DNA of 64,000 bases. Source: Hypomesus transpacificus. Its lineage: Eukaryota; Chordata; Actinopteri; Osmeriformes; Osmeridae. This document shows positions 10,101 through 20,635 of this stretch, one piece after another (the stretch's first letter is position 1; the number at the start of each line of letters is the position of its first letter). The notes below the pieces were generated by a model. That model worked only from the letters and a program-made list of their open reading frames with translations. It had not been told where the DNA came from and did no database searches. Location of the stretch: positions 2,715,137-2,779,136 of the forward strand of contig NC_061064.1 of the NCBI RefSeq assembly GCF_021917145.1, read 5' to 3'. Position numbers and translations under genes: made by a program.

Positions 10101-12740
10101 GTGTTTCCACCGTTTGGGTTCAAGGCACCTGAGCATATCTACACTTGAGTGGTTCTCGTGTGCTTACGTCTGGAGTATGAGTGCTGTCCTCTCGCTCCTT
10201 GTATGCCAAGTTAGGATCTGTCGTGACAGGGACTGAGACTGGAATGAGCAGTGGAGACAGAGCCATGTATTTAGCGGGAGAACTCTCCCCCTGTGGGCCT
10301 GAATCTTCACTCTGCAGGACACATACAAACACGTCAACTAACACAACCAAACTAAAATCCTTTTGTAATTCACCTGTAACGCAATATGATCAATTTTACC
10401 GAGATATGTTTAGTTACCTCAGGAGAGTGCGGTTCTATTTTGACTGACGATCCACTTCGTCCTCCTGAAGCCTTGTTTGCATGTGGGAAGTTTGGAATCA
10501 TCCTGACACGTTGGACCAATCACACGCAGCAGCCCCACAAAACAGAATCCATGATAAGTCTATGCACTGAAGTGGGGAACATCATGTACGGTAGTATCTG
10601 TCCAATCAGGTCAACCTCCCTGTTTCTGAGATCTGTTCCTACGGTAGCAGTGAACTTACCACTCACTAGCATCTGGTCCCTCTCCTAGTACACTGGTATT
10701 TCCTGCCTGGGTAAATTCAACTGAAAACTTTAAAGTCTTTCTACAAACAAACTAACGTTAATCTACATACATTTCTTACATTGCCCCAAACTTATATTCT
10801 ATTGTCTTATTTTATATGTGTATAATGTGACGTTTCTTTTCTCTTTTATCAGAGCCACACAGACGCTATAAAAACAGGTGAAGCCGTGAGTAAAAGAGAG
10901 TACCTTGACGTGCTGGCAGGCTGAGCTGTCTGAGAAGGAGGCCATGGCCACCTGGCTAGGGGAGACCAGGTGGAGCGGGCGGGGGCGGGGCCTCCGAGGA
11001 GCTAGGAGGGAGGAGGCGGCGGGGGGGAGAGGCGGAGCAAGGACATGTGCCGTCGGTAACTTCTTGCGCCTCTCGCTCCTCTTCTTCATTTCTACCCTGT
11101 CTTGACACGCCTTTGATTTCACCATGCTGTAGAGGACAGGAGGAAGGCTGGGCGGAGGTGGCCCACCGGGCGTGGGCTGGTTTGGGAGGGCTGACTGGGA
11201 GAAGCTGTGAGCGGCGCGGACGACGGGCTTGGAGGGTATGATAGAAATGGAGCATGCAGAGGACTTTGTGTTTTCAAAAGAATAAAGCTGAGGTTTATCC
11301 TGAGGTTTACCTTCAGAGCACACCTGGCTATATGTCTGTTTTACTACGTTGAGTTGTTTGGACTGAGGGGGTATGTCTGTTGCTGCATAGGGCATCCCTG
11401 TGCTGTCTATTCCGGCATTGGCTGCCCCACTGCACGGGTCATGTGACATCATTTCCTCCATCGCTTGGAGGTCAGAGACAGGGATGTCGATTCTACTATC
11501 CCAGCTTTGAGTGCCTGGGCCTTCCAGTCCTGTCATGCTGCCGATGTGGACCTGGACCTGGGCTTTCTCCTGGACCTGGGGTTCAGGGTTCCACTGAGAT
11601 GGATGTAGTTCCCCTGTACAGTCATTACAAGGACCTTTATCAGATCCCTGCCTCCATGGTGCCAGAACTAACACAGACTTAGGCTGAGAGAGGTTGGGCT
11701 CTAGGCAGCTGTTCACCAGCGAGCCATCCTGGGGAGCTAAACTTTTGTTGCTATTGTAGCTGGCATAGGCAGAATAGTCAGAACAATGCTGTAGTTTGTC
11801 TGATCTAGCATATGGTGGAGAGAGGAACAGTGAGTGGTAATTAGATGTGTCTGCTGAGCCTTCAAATAATCCAGCAGGTCTTTCCACAGGCTCCCACTGG
11901 GTCTTGGCAGAGTGGGTTGGAGGAGGGACACACTGGCTAATGGGAGCGACAAAGGGGGAGATATGCTGAGACATATAGTGGCGCTTCAGGGAATGAGAGT
12001 CGTAGTAGCTCTTCCGACATCCAGGCTCTGCACACGGAAACTGCTTGCGTTTCTGATGAGTCAGCATGTGGCCACTGCTGTCGAGACAAATGGTAACGTT
12101 TCAGACAGAAGCATTTTAATTCCGTGGGTACTTTTAAGTTTCATAACCATCAGTTCGTTAGCTCTTAAATATACACAAATATTTGACTCACAGGTGGTCG
12201 TGACGTTTAAAAGCTCGCTGGCAGATGGAGCACACATGAGGTCTTTCTTGTTGGTGCGTCAGAAGGTGTTTGCTGAGTGAGTTCGCTGTCCCAAACATTT
12301 TGAGACAGAGCGAACACTCGAAGGAGGAGTCTCGGACCGGCAGGTCTACTGTCAACGAATACTCCTCAGACAAAGACCGATCATATATGTCTGCAGTAAC
12401 AGCTATCAGTTAACAGAGAAACAGTACCCACATTTGTTATCATCTGAACATACAGATGGAACTTTTTATTTACCAATGTTGAACCACTAAACATGAAAGA
12501 CTACAAGGCTTAATATCTTTCTGACTTACATCCCGTCCAAGGCTCTGACTGCAAAATGTCAGGGGGAGGGGCTGCCAAAGGAGTGGGGGCTGAGAGGCCA
12601 CTGACAGCTTCCATGGTTAAGTCTTTCCTTAATGAAAGTGAGGAAAAGCAGTGCTCGTATTCATACGTCTTCATAATTTGCTCCTTAGTCGATGAACTTG
12701 TAGAGTACTGTTGTTTTGCCATTGCTCTGTGCCAATGCAT
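7184..12740 (-). CDS. znf541: ZNF541-type zinc finger / ELM2-SANT protein, 13 coding exons
   Basis: ZNF541 is a germ-cell chromatin protein of the TRERF1/MIDEAS type that works with histone deacetylases through ELM2-SANT. Coding exons (minus) are 12530-12740, 12192-12390, 10904-12077, 10168-10311, 9734-10055, 9547-9601, 8922-9064, 8655-8758, 8429-8504, 8237-8325, 7898-8014, 7543-7679 and 7184-7367. They sum to 2955 nt (984 residues), and every junction keeps frame. N-terminal C2H2 fingers read [20 protein letters not shown] and [13 protein letters not shown]. The large third exon is low in complexity. ELM2 starts at ISLEMDD and continues [13 protein letters not shown]. The SANT part contains [20 protein letters not shown] and [12 protein letters not shown] last C2H2 finger (YTCRECGR then [14 protein letters not shown]) spans the final two exons. 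Its position beside napa matches human 19q13.33. An alternative start exon and a foldback element in one intron are listed separately. Confidence 0.9.
7810..7877. repeat. 17-bp tandem repeat
   Basis: About 3.5 units of CTATTCTAGAACCTTCA run head to tail in the znf541 intron between the exons at 7543-7679 and 7898-8014, ending 20 bp from the latter. The central units are identical and the outer ones differ by a few bases, so the array is a short, young minisatellite. Confidence 0.8.
9137..9522. mobile_element. Foldback MITE (368 bp) with 9-bp direct flanking repeats
   Basis: The element itself is 9146-9513. The left end begins TATAGATATATAAAAAGGCT and the right end is its inverted counterpart, finishing AGCCTTTATATATATCTAT. 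Outer inverted repeats run about 70-80 bp. A further inner inverted pair (GTTTGTTATCAACGTCAGAG and its complement) gives a long hairpin, with the left arm holding about 80 extra bases. Direct repeats of GGTTGAAAC flank the element at 9137-9145 and 9514-9522. Long inverted repeats with a 9-bp duplication suggest a Mutator-like or foldback non-autonomous DNA transposon; the family is inferred. It fills most of the intron between two ELM2-encoding exons of znf541 and has no coding capacity. Confidence 0.85.
10418..10501 (-). other. Possible alternative first coding exon of znf541
   Basis: In the intron between the large third exon and the exon at 10168-10311, an ATG at 10501 opens 28 codons ([10 protein letters not shown] to VKIEPHSPE) that end at a good donor (CCTGAG|GTAACT). 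They join in phase 0 to the next exon. The piece cannot be an ordinary internal exon: with the acceptor next to its ATG it is 85 nt long, and joining it in phase 0 after the third exon would run into a stop. An alternative promoter giving an ELM2-SANT isoform without the N-terminal fingers would fit. VKIEP resembles a sumoylation motif. This is inference; chance is possible. Confidence 0.35.
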
Positions 12741-13802
12741 AGAAACGCTTCATTCAATCTTGGCCAATTTGCTCGAGTGTTAGCTAGTCTAGTCATGGCA
12801 AATTGGCAAACAGTGTGGTCTAGCTCTTGCTAACCTTCTATGATAGTTAGCTAGCTCTAGCTAGTTGGTCTAAATTGAGCGAAAAAGATCGTCATAAGGT
12901 AGCCAGTGTACTAGCTAGATCACTAACATCTGTTGTAGAGTTACGTTTCAGACTTGTATCAAATATCTGATCATTCCCTTTAATCAATTTCAAATAATTA
13001 CACAATTTAATCTGAAACTAGTTTAGCTAGCTATGGTGACAATAATTAATCTCACCTGATTGGACTTCACGGGAAGTGTCTCTGTTCCTTGCCAACTGGC
13101 AAGGGTAGTAGTAGGCGCGCAGCTAGCTCTTAGCTAACTGCCAACTGAATCACCTCAGAAAAATCGAAAAATGGTCCGTCACTAAACTACTGCTGTAATT
13201 AGCTACCTAAATCAGTGTATTTGGTTGTACAATCATGATGCACCAGAATCATTGCACTCAGAACCATATCTGATTATATGTATCGCTATCTGTCTACTGA
13301 GCTGTACATTTTGAAGTAAGCCTATGACACTCACCTGGCCATTTAAAAAAATGTATACAGTAGTACGTTATTAGATTTTTTTTCTGGAGGGATGGGGGCG
13401 TGTCGACGGGAAAAAGGGAGATACGACACCCTTGCTCAGATTGTCCTCCCAATTGTAAAAAAAAAAAAAAAAAACTACAAAACACTCCATGTTTAATCTT
13501 TTTATTCCCCAGCTCCCTCTGCATATTAGGAATGATGTCCTGATATCATTGCTGTACTTCACTCCACCCAGTCCCGCTTGGCTCATTTCTGTGTTAGGTG
13601 CACTTGAGCAGATGTGGTGAACACCCCTCTCCTCCCTCACAGCTACGTCCCTGTTTTGGATGGGGTACCAGTTGCGGTTCTCAGTTCACAATTATTTTGT
13701 ACCGTTTTTACTTGCGACTGGAGTGTGTCCTCAACACGGGATTAGGAGAACTGTGTTTATTAAGTGCCATTTTATTTGTTATTCGTCTGCAAGAACATAA
13801 CC
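12741..13802. other. Divergent region between znf541 and ehd2
   Basis: About 1.06 kb of noncoding DNA lies between two divergent start codons. It contains many TAGCTAG-type words (12780-12920, 13020-13140), an A-run at about 13456-13473 and probably the 5' untranslated ends of both genes. BICRA, which lies between these genes in human, is not seen. Confidence 0.5.
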
Positions 13803-16622
13803 ATGTCTAGTCAAGAACTTACAGAAAAAAGTTATAAAACACTGGAGGATGTTCATGTCGTTACAGAGGAGCTCAAGAATCTGTACTACAAGAGGCTACT
13901 GCCCATAGAGAAACACTACAGCTTCCATCATCTTCACTCCCCTAGCTTTGAGGATGCAGATTTTGACAACAAACCAATGATTTTAGTCATGGGTCAATAC
14001 TCAACTGGAAAAACTACTTTCATCAAGTGAGTACTGATAATTTTTTTATCACTGACCTGATTAGCACTGATATAGGACGATGCACTTCTGACCCATTATC
14101 TTCTGCTGTACTTTCTATCTAAATTATTTGTACTTTGCTATCGATAAAAGTTAAGTTCAAAGTTACAAAACATATTTTCAATGTGATTTAGTTGTGGATT
14201 TTGATCAGATATTTGTGTAGTCAATTTGGTGTGTGGTCTAAGGTGTGTAGTAGATATGTGGCTTCTGGCTAATCAGTGAGTTTCATAGAACTATTCCCTC
14301 TGTGCATCTCCTGTCATTATTCTCTCCTGCAGTCAGTAAGCCAGTGTTTGTGTGTGTTTGTCTGTTAGGTACCTCCTAGAGCAAGACTTCCCAGGAAGCA
14401 GAGTTGGACCAGAGCCTACTACTGACTGTTTCACTGCCATTATGCATGGGGAAGTGGAAGGAATAATCCCAGGGAATGCCTTAACAGTAGATCCAAAAAA
14501 ACCCTTTCGGAAACTCAACCCTTTTGGAAATGCCTTCCTTAACAGGTATGGTTGATTTGATTGTAAAACATTTGAAGTGTAAATCACACAAGCCTTGCTT
14601 AGATTCCAATACAAATGATTGTGGAGGTGAAGAGAGATGGAGTTATATAAGAGTACTGTCGACAATATCAACATGTTTCTACATCTACGTCATTGTTGAC
14701 TGTTTTTCCACTGCAGATTTCAATGTGCCCAGCTGCCAAATCAGATCCTTGAAAGCATCAGCATTATTGACACTCCAGGAATCCTGACTGGGGCTAAAAA
14801 GAGAATGAGTCGAGGTAAGGTGGACTGATACAGTATGTACGTCTAGTGGAGTTTAGTAGTTACAGTTAACTAAGGTGACTCATGACTTTATTTGTATCAA
14901 ATCTTTCATAACCTTGTAGATCAAGAAACAGCATTTAAATGCCTGTCATAGATGAATGCATTGATGCATCTGGTCTGGCCTGACTAGGGTGAGGTCTCAA
15001 ACACAAGAATGTATGAGATCATTTGAGAGCCCTAAGGAAGGTTTTGTATTGGATGCGAGGATGTGAAACGTCTCGATGGAGCCATGGGTGGAACTGTAAA
15101 TGCTCTGCTGTAGTTACCATTCTTCTTCACACAATAATGAAAACCACAACTGTTTCTTAAGCAACTCTATGCAATTTACACTTAAGTTAAGGCCACTTTC
15201 TTGCTCTTCCTTATCTGTAGGTTATGATTTTCCAGCAGTGTTGCGCTGGTTTGCGGAACGTGTGGATCGCATCATACTCTTGTTTGACGCTCACAAACTC
15301 GAGTTTTCCGATGAGCTTACCCGTGCCTTCGGAGCGCTGCGTGGCAACGAGGACAAGCTGCGCGTTGTGCTGAACAAGGCAGACAGGGTTGACTCTCAGC
15401 AGCTGATGCGGGTGTATGGCGCCCTCATGTGGTCGCTGGGGAGAGTGTTTCGTACCCCTGAGATACTCAGAGTTTACATCACCTCTCTCTGGTCAGAGCC
15501 ACGCCTGTTGTCTGACCACTGCCAACTGCTTGAGGTGGAGGAAGAGGCTCTCTTGACAGACATCAGGAACCTGCCTCGCAATGCAGCCATACGCAAACTC
15601 AATGATCTGGTGAAAAGGGCACGCTCTGTTAGGGTGAGGGAGGCGTGGCCTATTATTTCCTATTAAGTTAATTATTCCTCATTGATAATTTGCATGTAAC
15701 GTGCAAATATTAACTTTTAATTGCTGCTGTTTTTTTAAATTGTCACTTAGAAATGAAATATTGCTCCTCTACTCGTTCCTATAGGCACATGCACACATCA
15801 TCAGCCACCTGAAGCAAGAAATGCCTGCACTATTTTGCAAAGACAGCAAGAAACATAGCCTGATCTATGACCTCCCTCTTATCTTCTCAAAGATTCAGCA
15901 GCATCATCGGGTCCCTGCTGGTGACTTCCCTGACTGTGGCAAGATGCAGGTGTCCTACTACCCTAAAACTGCATGCTTTTCCATATTGTAAATGAATATG
16001 ATTGTCCTATATTCTGAAGTCTTGACTTCTGATACATTTAACCTTTTTATATCTTTATTATTCCAAGGAAAAACTCATGGGTCAAGATTTTACAAAGTTC
16101 AAGACACTCAAATCCAGCTATATGGCTTCCTTAGACAAGTTACTGTCCACTGACATTGCAAAGCTGATGCCCTTACTACATCAGCAGGAGGTGAAGAAGG
16201 AGTGTCTTCCAGTGATGATGGATAGTGACTTTTTGGAAACCTTCAAACCTGCCTACAAGAGAGATCCATTTGAGGACACAACTGAGAGTGGAGAAGGGAG
16301 CGTGGTGCAGGTAGATGAGTGGGTGGTGGCTAGAGATAAAACGAAATATGATGAGATATTCTACAATCTCTGTCCAAATGATGGGAAACTGAGCAGCACT
16401 AAGGCCAAAGAATGGATGGTTAGCAGCAACCTGCCACACGTTGTACTTGGCCATATCTGGAAGCTGTCAGATGTAGACTGTGATGGAATGCTTGATGATG
16501 AGGAGTTTGCCTTGGCAATCTATCTCATCGAGGGAAGGGTGGAGGGCCACAGGCTACCTCAAGAGCTGCCTGTACACCTGGTGCCACCCTCCAAACGCCT
16601 ACACAAAAAACTGGAGCTGTAG
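13803..16622 (+). CDS. ehd2: EHD2-type dynamin-like ATPase, 6 coding exons
   Basis: EHD proteins are membrane-bending ATPases; EHD2 stabilises caveolar necks at the plasma membrane. Coding exons are 13803-14026, 14369-14545, 14717-14814, 15221-15633, 15785-15949 and 16068-16622, 1632 nt in all, giving 543 residues, the same as human EHD2. The P-loop GQYSTGKTT, the switch DTPG and the NKAD motif are intact. The C-terminal EH domain ([10 protein letters not shown] to the end) has the calcium-loop motif [13 protein letters not shown], and the tail PHLVPPSKR-type ending fits the family. [17 protein letters not shown] and the neighbours favour EHD2 over EHD1/3/4. The first residues are [10 protein letters not shown] instead of the usual MFSW-type start, and no such start is in frame upstream. 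Downstream lies selenow, as in human 19q13.33. Confidence 0.93.
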
Positions 16623-17672
16623 TCACAGCTGTCCAGGCCCCTGTCTGATACATTCATTTAGGAAAGTTTCGTCACAAAAGAAAATACGGTCAACTTTACT
16701 TGGATGAACAAACGTTTATATATTGTTAACAATTTGTATTAAATTTAGCAAAACGATCATTATAGTTATTCACTTATTTAGCACATTCACAATTACATTT
16801 TGTTAACAAAACATAACATGACACTTAGTCGACTTAGTTTAGATTTTCATTGACTGCCTCGGTATCTTGAGTTCAGTGAGTAGTACGCAGTGATACACGT
16901 TATACAACAAGGATTCCCGGACATGCTGGTTAAATCGTGATATATGGAAATACAATCTTTTGACTTGTGGAAATGATGCCTCACGGTGACTTTTATTTGA
17001 ATGTATTTAAGCTGTTCAGCGTGTTCATCTGAATGTGTTTGTTCCCACAACGAGATTGTTATCACATCAGTTGGTAACCGTAGTGATCTCCCTGGGACAA
17101 ACTAAGGAATAACGACTGGGGAGACTCTGGAGAGCCTTCGCCATGGAGATTGTCAGGGTGCCACGGCATCACAACGCGCACATGTATCGAATTTAACCGC
17201 AGCTGCTCCCTTTGCGTCGACCATAGGCGTAGACAGACAGAAACGTCACGTGATGAACAACACAACGAAGAGATCGAATTAATCAACCAAACCATTATGT
17301 TTAAATTGAAGGGGTGGCCAATATCTGGCTTGTACGTTATTAGACTAGTATGAAATGGTTAAGATGTAAAAATAAATGTATGTGTGCACAATAAAATTAA
17401 CAAATATCCACTTGTATACATTATTCGCGTATATGGGGTGTGTGCGAAGAAGCCCAAACTCAATGTATGCTGCTTTTACCCCCATGTCAAAAATGTATAT
17501 CCTCCCCTTTGTGTAACGGAACCCCAGGACGATGTTTCTTAACTCGCTCCGCCTTATATCTAACCCTATTACACATTTTAGGCAAGTACATGTATATTAC
17601 TTGACATCGTTGGGTAATCGTTGTCTAAATAATCACTACCGCGGTCAAAGTAGGACCTTTAAGAATTGCAGC
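16623..17672. other. ehd2 3' flank and selenow upstream region
   Basis: ehd2 probably ends near the ATTAAA at about 16738 or later. The rest should hold the selenow promoter, but no TATA box close to its start codon stands out. I see no exon or repeat. NOP53, found between these genes in human, is not present. Confidence 0.45.
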
Positions 17673-18373
17673 ATGGGCGTCAAAGTTCACGTCATTTACT
17701 GGTAAGTTATTGGTGTTGGCTATTTTTAGCGGAGCTTTACATTAGCATTTTGAAAAGTTAACAGGCTACCTCTACTGTTAAGCTGGTTACTCAATTTAAC
17801 TCGCATATTTGTTTGTCTTTAGCGGTGGATGAGGGTACAGGCCCAAGGTAAGCGATCTTGGAAATAATCTCAGATCTTTCTAGCTGCAGCGGTGAACTGT
17901 ATGATTAAATATACATTGATGATGAACTGACATTTATTTTCAGTTCACCAAGCTCATGACCCAGCTTGAGGATGAATTCCCAGGCGACCTTGAGATTGTA
18001 AGTATTTGATATGGATAAAAAAGGGCGATATAGCCTACAGTAGATCATCAGGAGTTGATTTGGCAAACTGTGTTTCTACTTACTAACTTGATGTTCTCTA
18101 AACCTGATTTACCCAACAGACTAGTGAAAGCACTCCAACAGCCACTGGCTGGTTTGAAGTAATGGTGAATGGCAAGTTGGCTCATTCGAAGAAGGTACTA
18201 ATTGATTCAAATGTCAATTGGATCCCCTTGCATTTAATTTGTTGACAGTGTACTCAATTTGATAGTATGGACAATAAAAATACAATCATTTTCAGGAGGG
18301 TTCAGGCTATGTGGATAGCGACCAGAAAATGGCACCAATAGTGGCGGCTATTGAACAGGCCTTGGGAAAGTAA
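17673..18373 (+). CDS. selenow: Selenoprotein W with in-frame TGA as selenocysteine
   Basis: Selenoprotein W is a small cytosolic thioredoxin-fold protein with a redox-active CxxU motif. Coding exons are 17673-17701, 17823-17847, 17944-17997, 18120-18194 and 18296-18373, totalling 261 nt (86 residues including Sec; human has 87). The protein begins MGVKVHVIYCGG, then TGA at 17830-17832 read as selenocysteine, then GYRPK. It continues FTKLMTQLEDEFPGDLEI, TSESTPTATGWFEVMVNG and ends IVAAIEQALGK. The C-G-G-U spacing is exactly that of the family, and a SECIS lies in the 3' untranslated region, so the TGA is a recoding site and not a disabling stop. An intron (18391-18481) follows only 17 nt after the real stop codon. 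Confidence 0.95.
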
Positions 18374-18510
18374 AGTGCTTGTCATGGGAGGTAAGACATG
18401 TTGCACCTCAATATTTGATGATATGTGGTTCATCAAGTTCACTGTGCATGTGTTAAGATGTTGTATCTCTTGTTTTCACAGTGTGGTCTTTTCTGTTTGT
18501 TTACACTTTG

Positions 18511-18580
18511 ACATGGCAAACAATGATGGTGGTGTCTCAAATGTCAAAGACATGGATACTGCTTGATGAACCTTGCTGTG
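18511..18580 (+). promoter_or_regulatory. SECIS element of selenow
   Basis: The core has ATGA at 18523-18526, an unpaired AAA at 18539-18541 and TGAT at 18564-18567. The ATGA-to-AA distance is 12 nt, the spacing normal for SECIS elements. A lower helix can form between ATGGCAA (18512-18518) and TTGCTGT (about 18573-18579). The upper helix includes GTGTC pairing with GACAT. It lies in the exon after the 3' UTR intron, about 150 genomic bases past the stop, and would bind SBP2 to direct Sec insertion. The helices were found by eye, not folded. Confidence 0.8.
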
Positions 18581-20239
18581 GCATTGTTGGTCCAGACAGT
18601 TAGATTCAGCTCCTGTAACAACACTGTGTTTTGGAGCTGGTTTACAGTACAAAGGGAACGTATCTTATTAGTAATTGGAAACCAAAGTTTTCTCATTTTG
18701 ATCCAAGATTAAGTTTTATTCTCAATAAAACTGATCCATTTGACATTACATTGTTGGTTTGTCCACTTTTTAAATGAACTGAAAGAAATGAAATTGATTG
18801 CTTGATTCACACTATATTCCACTGGGGCAGAATTAGAGCTTTGCACAAAAGTCTTTAAAGTCTTTTTCTATTTTGTCATTTTCTTTTTTTAATGCATTTA
18901 ACCTTCATAGTTAGTCACAGATAGTTCTGTTGTATATTTGGAAAACTGATTTCAGACTAACTATGCTATGGTTGGTGATGACAGGAGACACACCTTTGGT
19001 ACACATTCCAATTGGCAAACTTAGTCTTGTAGAGCTCTTTAGATATATGCGATACTTACATATAATAGCAGAGCAAATGGATTATTTGTTCGATGTTATC
19101 TTCAAAGATACTGAAGAATGTAATACTTGTCAAACTGTGTGTGACACATTTTTCACAATAGGATTTTTTAGATCAGTATCCACTCCAAAAAAGTTACCAG
19201 CAAATGTCCCCTTCTAAATTGGGAGTTGACTAGTAGTTGTTTGACTTGTTTTCACAGACATTATCAAAATAATATAACAATTGGTTATATTATTTCTGCC
19301 TAGCCTACTCCAGTCACCCACACGTTGTTAGCGTCATGCATGTAAATGTTGCCATCTGTTAAGGACTGTGCATTTGCAGTCAAATCCTAAAAACATGATC
19401 TTGTAGTCTGAATATGAGTCACTGTGAGTGAACAGCCAGACAACAGGTAAGGAGGCAGCTGCAGTAGTTCATAGCTGTGTTGGGCTGGCCTTAGGTGTCA
19501 AATAGGACTGGTCTAAACCAAACAGATTGGATAAGGCACACCTGTCCTCAGGTAATCTGGCTTTGAATGGGGCAATTTTTTTTTCCACACCTCAGTGTTT
19601 TTCAGTTCAGACTGTACTTAAGATACAATTCTCTGGAAAAAAGCCCCAGCAACAGCACCCTTGCCAATTTAGTGACAGACTAGGCTTGTGTCATTAGCCA
19701 CGTTACCCCACTTCACTCAGTGAAAGCTAACTGGTTGATCAAACAAAACTGAAAATGCCCAAATCCCAAGTGTGGCATTGTGAATAGGCAGTTTCATGAA
19801 AACATCTTGAATATAGGAAAGCTTTGTTGACACAAACAAAAACATAAAATACGGAGGCAAGTGAGTGACTGAAAGGTGCCAAACACAGTCAGCCTTCAAT
19901 TTAGTGGGTTCAAATTTTACAACAACTCATGATCTATTTGCGGTTTAAGATGACAAAAAGTATAGGTCAGTGTCAACTCCATCTTCAAAGAAAGAAATCA
20001 AAAAATGTCATTAAGCTTGCACTTAACCATTTACAAACATTGTAAACTGTCTCTGGTACTGGTGTTGGTCAATTCATAATCGGATGCACTGTCTAACCTT
20101 TCGAAGGATAAGCTTGGGTGCACCTGTGACAAAACTTTAATGTTCTCATCTTAGACCAACAATTACGCAACACAACCGATAGTATAACGCTATATAAACA
20201 TGACCAATTGTGTCCATGTCTGCACTCTCAGAGGACAAC
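18581..20239. other. selenow 3' end and syncollin upstream region
   Basis: AATAAA at about 18724 is the likely selenow poly(A) signal. From there to syncollin I see no exon or recognised repeat. Upstream of syncollin a TATATAAA box lies at 20191-20198, with an E-box CACCTG (about 20119) some 70 bp before it. Such E-boxes belong to the PTF1 sites of acinar genes, but a clear partner TTTCCC box was not found. Confidence 0.45.
20191..20198 (+). promoter_or_regulatory. TATA box of syncollin
   Basis: TATATAAA lies 42 bp upstream of the syncollin ATG, which leaves room for a very short leader. TATA promoters are usual for strongly tissue-specific secretory genes such as those of the exocrine pancreas. 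Confidence 0.7.
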
Positions 20240-20635
20240 ATGAGGACAATCATTGCTTTGATTTTGGGTGCGTCGTGCATGGTGGTCTTGCATGCACTAT
20301 GTCCAGAACCTAACACGTTGACAGATTTTAACGGCAATAAGATTTGTGCACGCCTGTTTGAAGACAGTCACTACGTGTACGATCAAAGTTGTGGTGGAGA
20401 GGCTCTCGATATCCACAAAGATGACGACGTCCCGATCATGCCGTACAGTTGGAGAAACCGTGCCTCCTCCTTGGTGGTGTCAAGCCGCTGCTCCCTGACT
20501 GTGTGGTCACGAATCAAGAAGGAAGGAAGCAAGCGCAAATTCTCAGCAGGAATTCAGTACCGTCTCAAAGATGTGGGCCAGGGCCTGTTCGGGAACTGGG
20601 ACAACGACATCGCCGCGCACTACTGCACCTGCTAG
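20240..20635 (+). CDS. sycn: Syncollin, zymogen granule protein, single exon
   Basis: Syncollin is a small secreted protein on the inner face of pancreatic zymogen granule membranes, linked to regulated exocytosis. The single exon encodes 131 residues from MRTIIALILG, a hydrophobic signal peptide, to a C-terminal YCTC. Family-defining stretches are visible: SCGGEALDIHKDDD, ASSLVVSSRCSLTVWSR and KFSAGIQYRL, followed by GNWDNDIAAHYC. The six cysteines of the mature part fit a disulfide-bonded protein. I chose the Met at 20240 because it starts the signal peptide and follows the TATA box at the right distance. AATAAA lies only about 45 nt after the stop. Confidence 0.93.
   Translation: MRTIIALILGASCMVVLHALCPEPNTLTDFNGNKICARLFEDSHYVYDQSCGGEALDIHKDDDVPIMPYSWRNRASSLVVSSRCSLTVWSRIKKEGSKRKFSAGIQYRLKDVGQGLFGNWDNDIAAHYCTC

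Noticed and set aside
10418-10501. Treating this piece as a normal internal znf541 exon
   Set aside because: Its length and phase would break the frame; splicing around it keeps all 13 exons in frame. It is listed only as a possible first exon.
17823-17847. In-frame TGA that could make selenow look like a pseudogene
   Set aside because: It sits exactly at the selenocysteine position of the CxxU motif, and a SECIS is present downstream.
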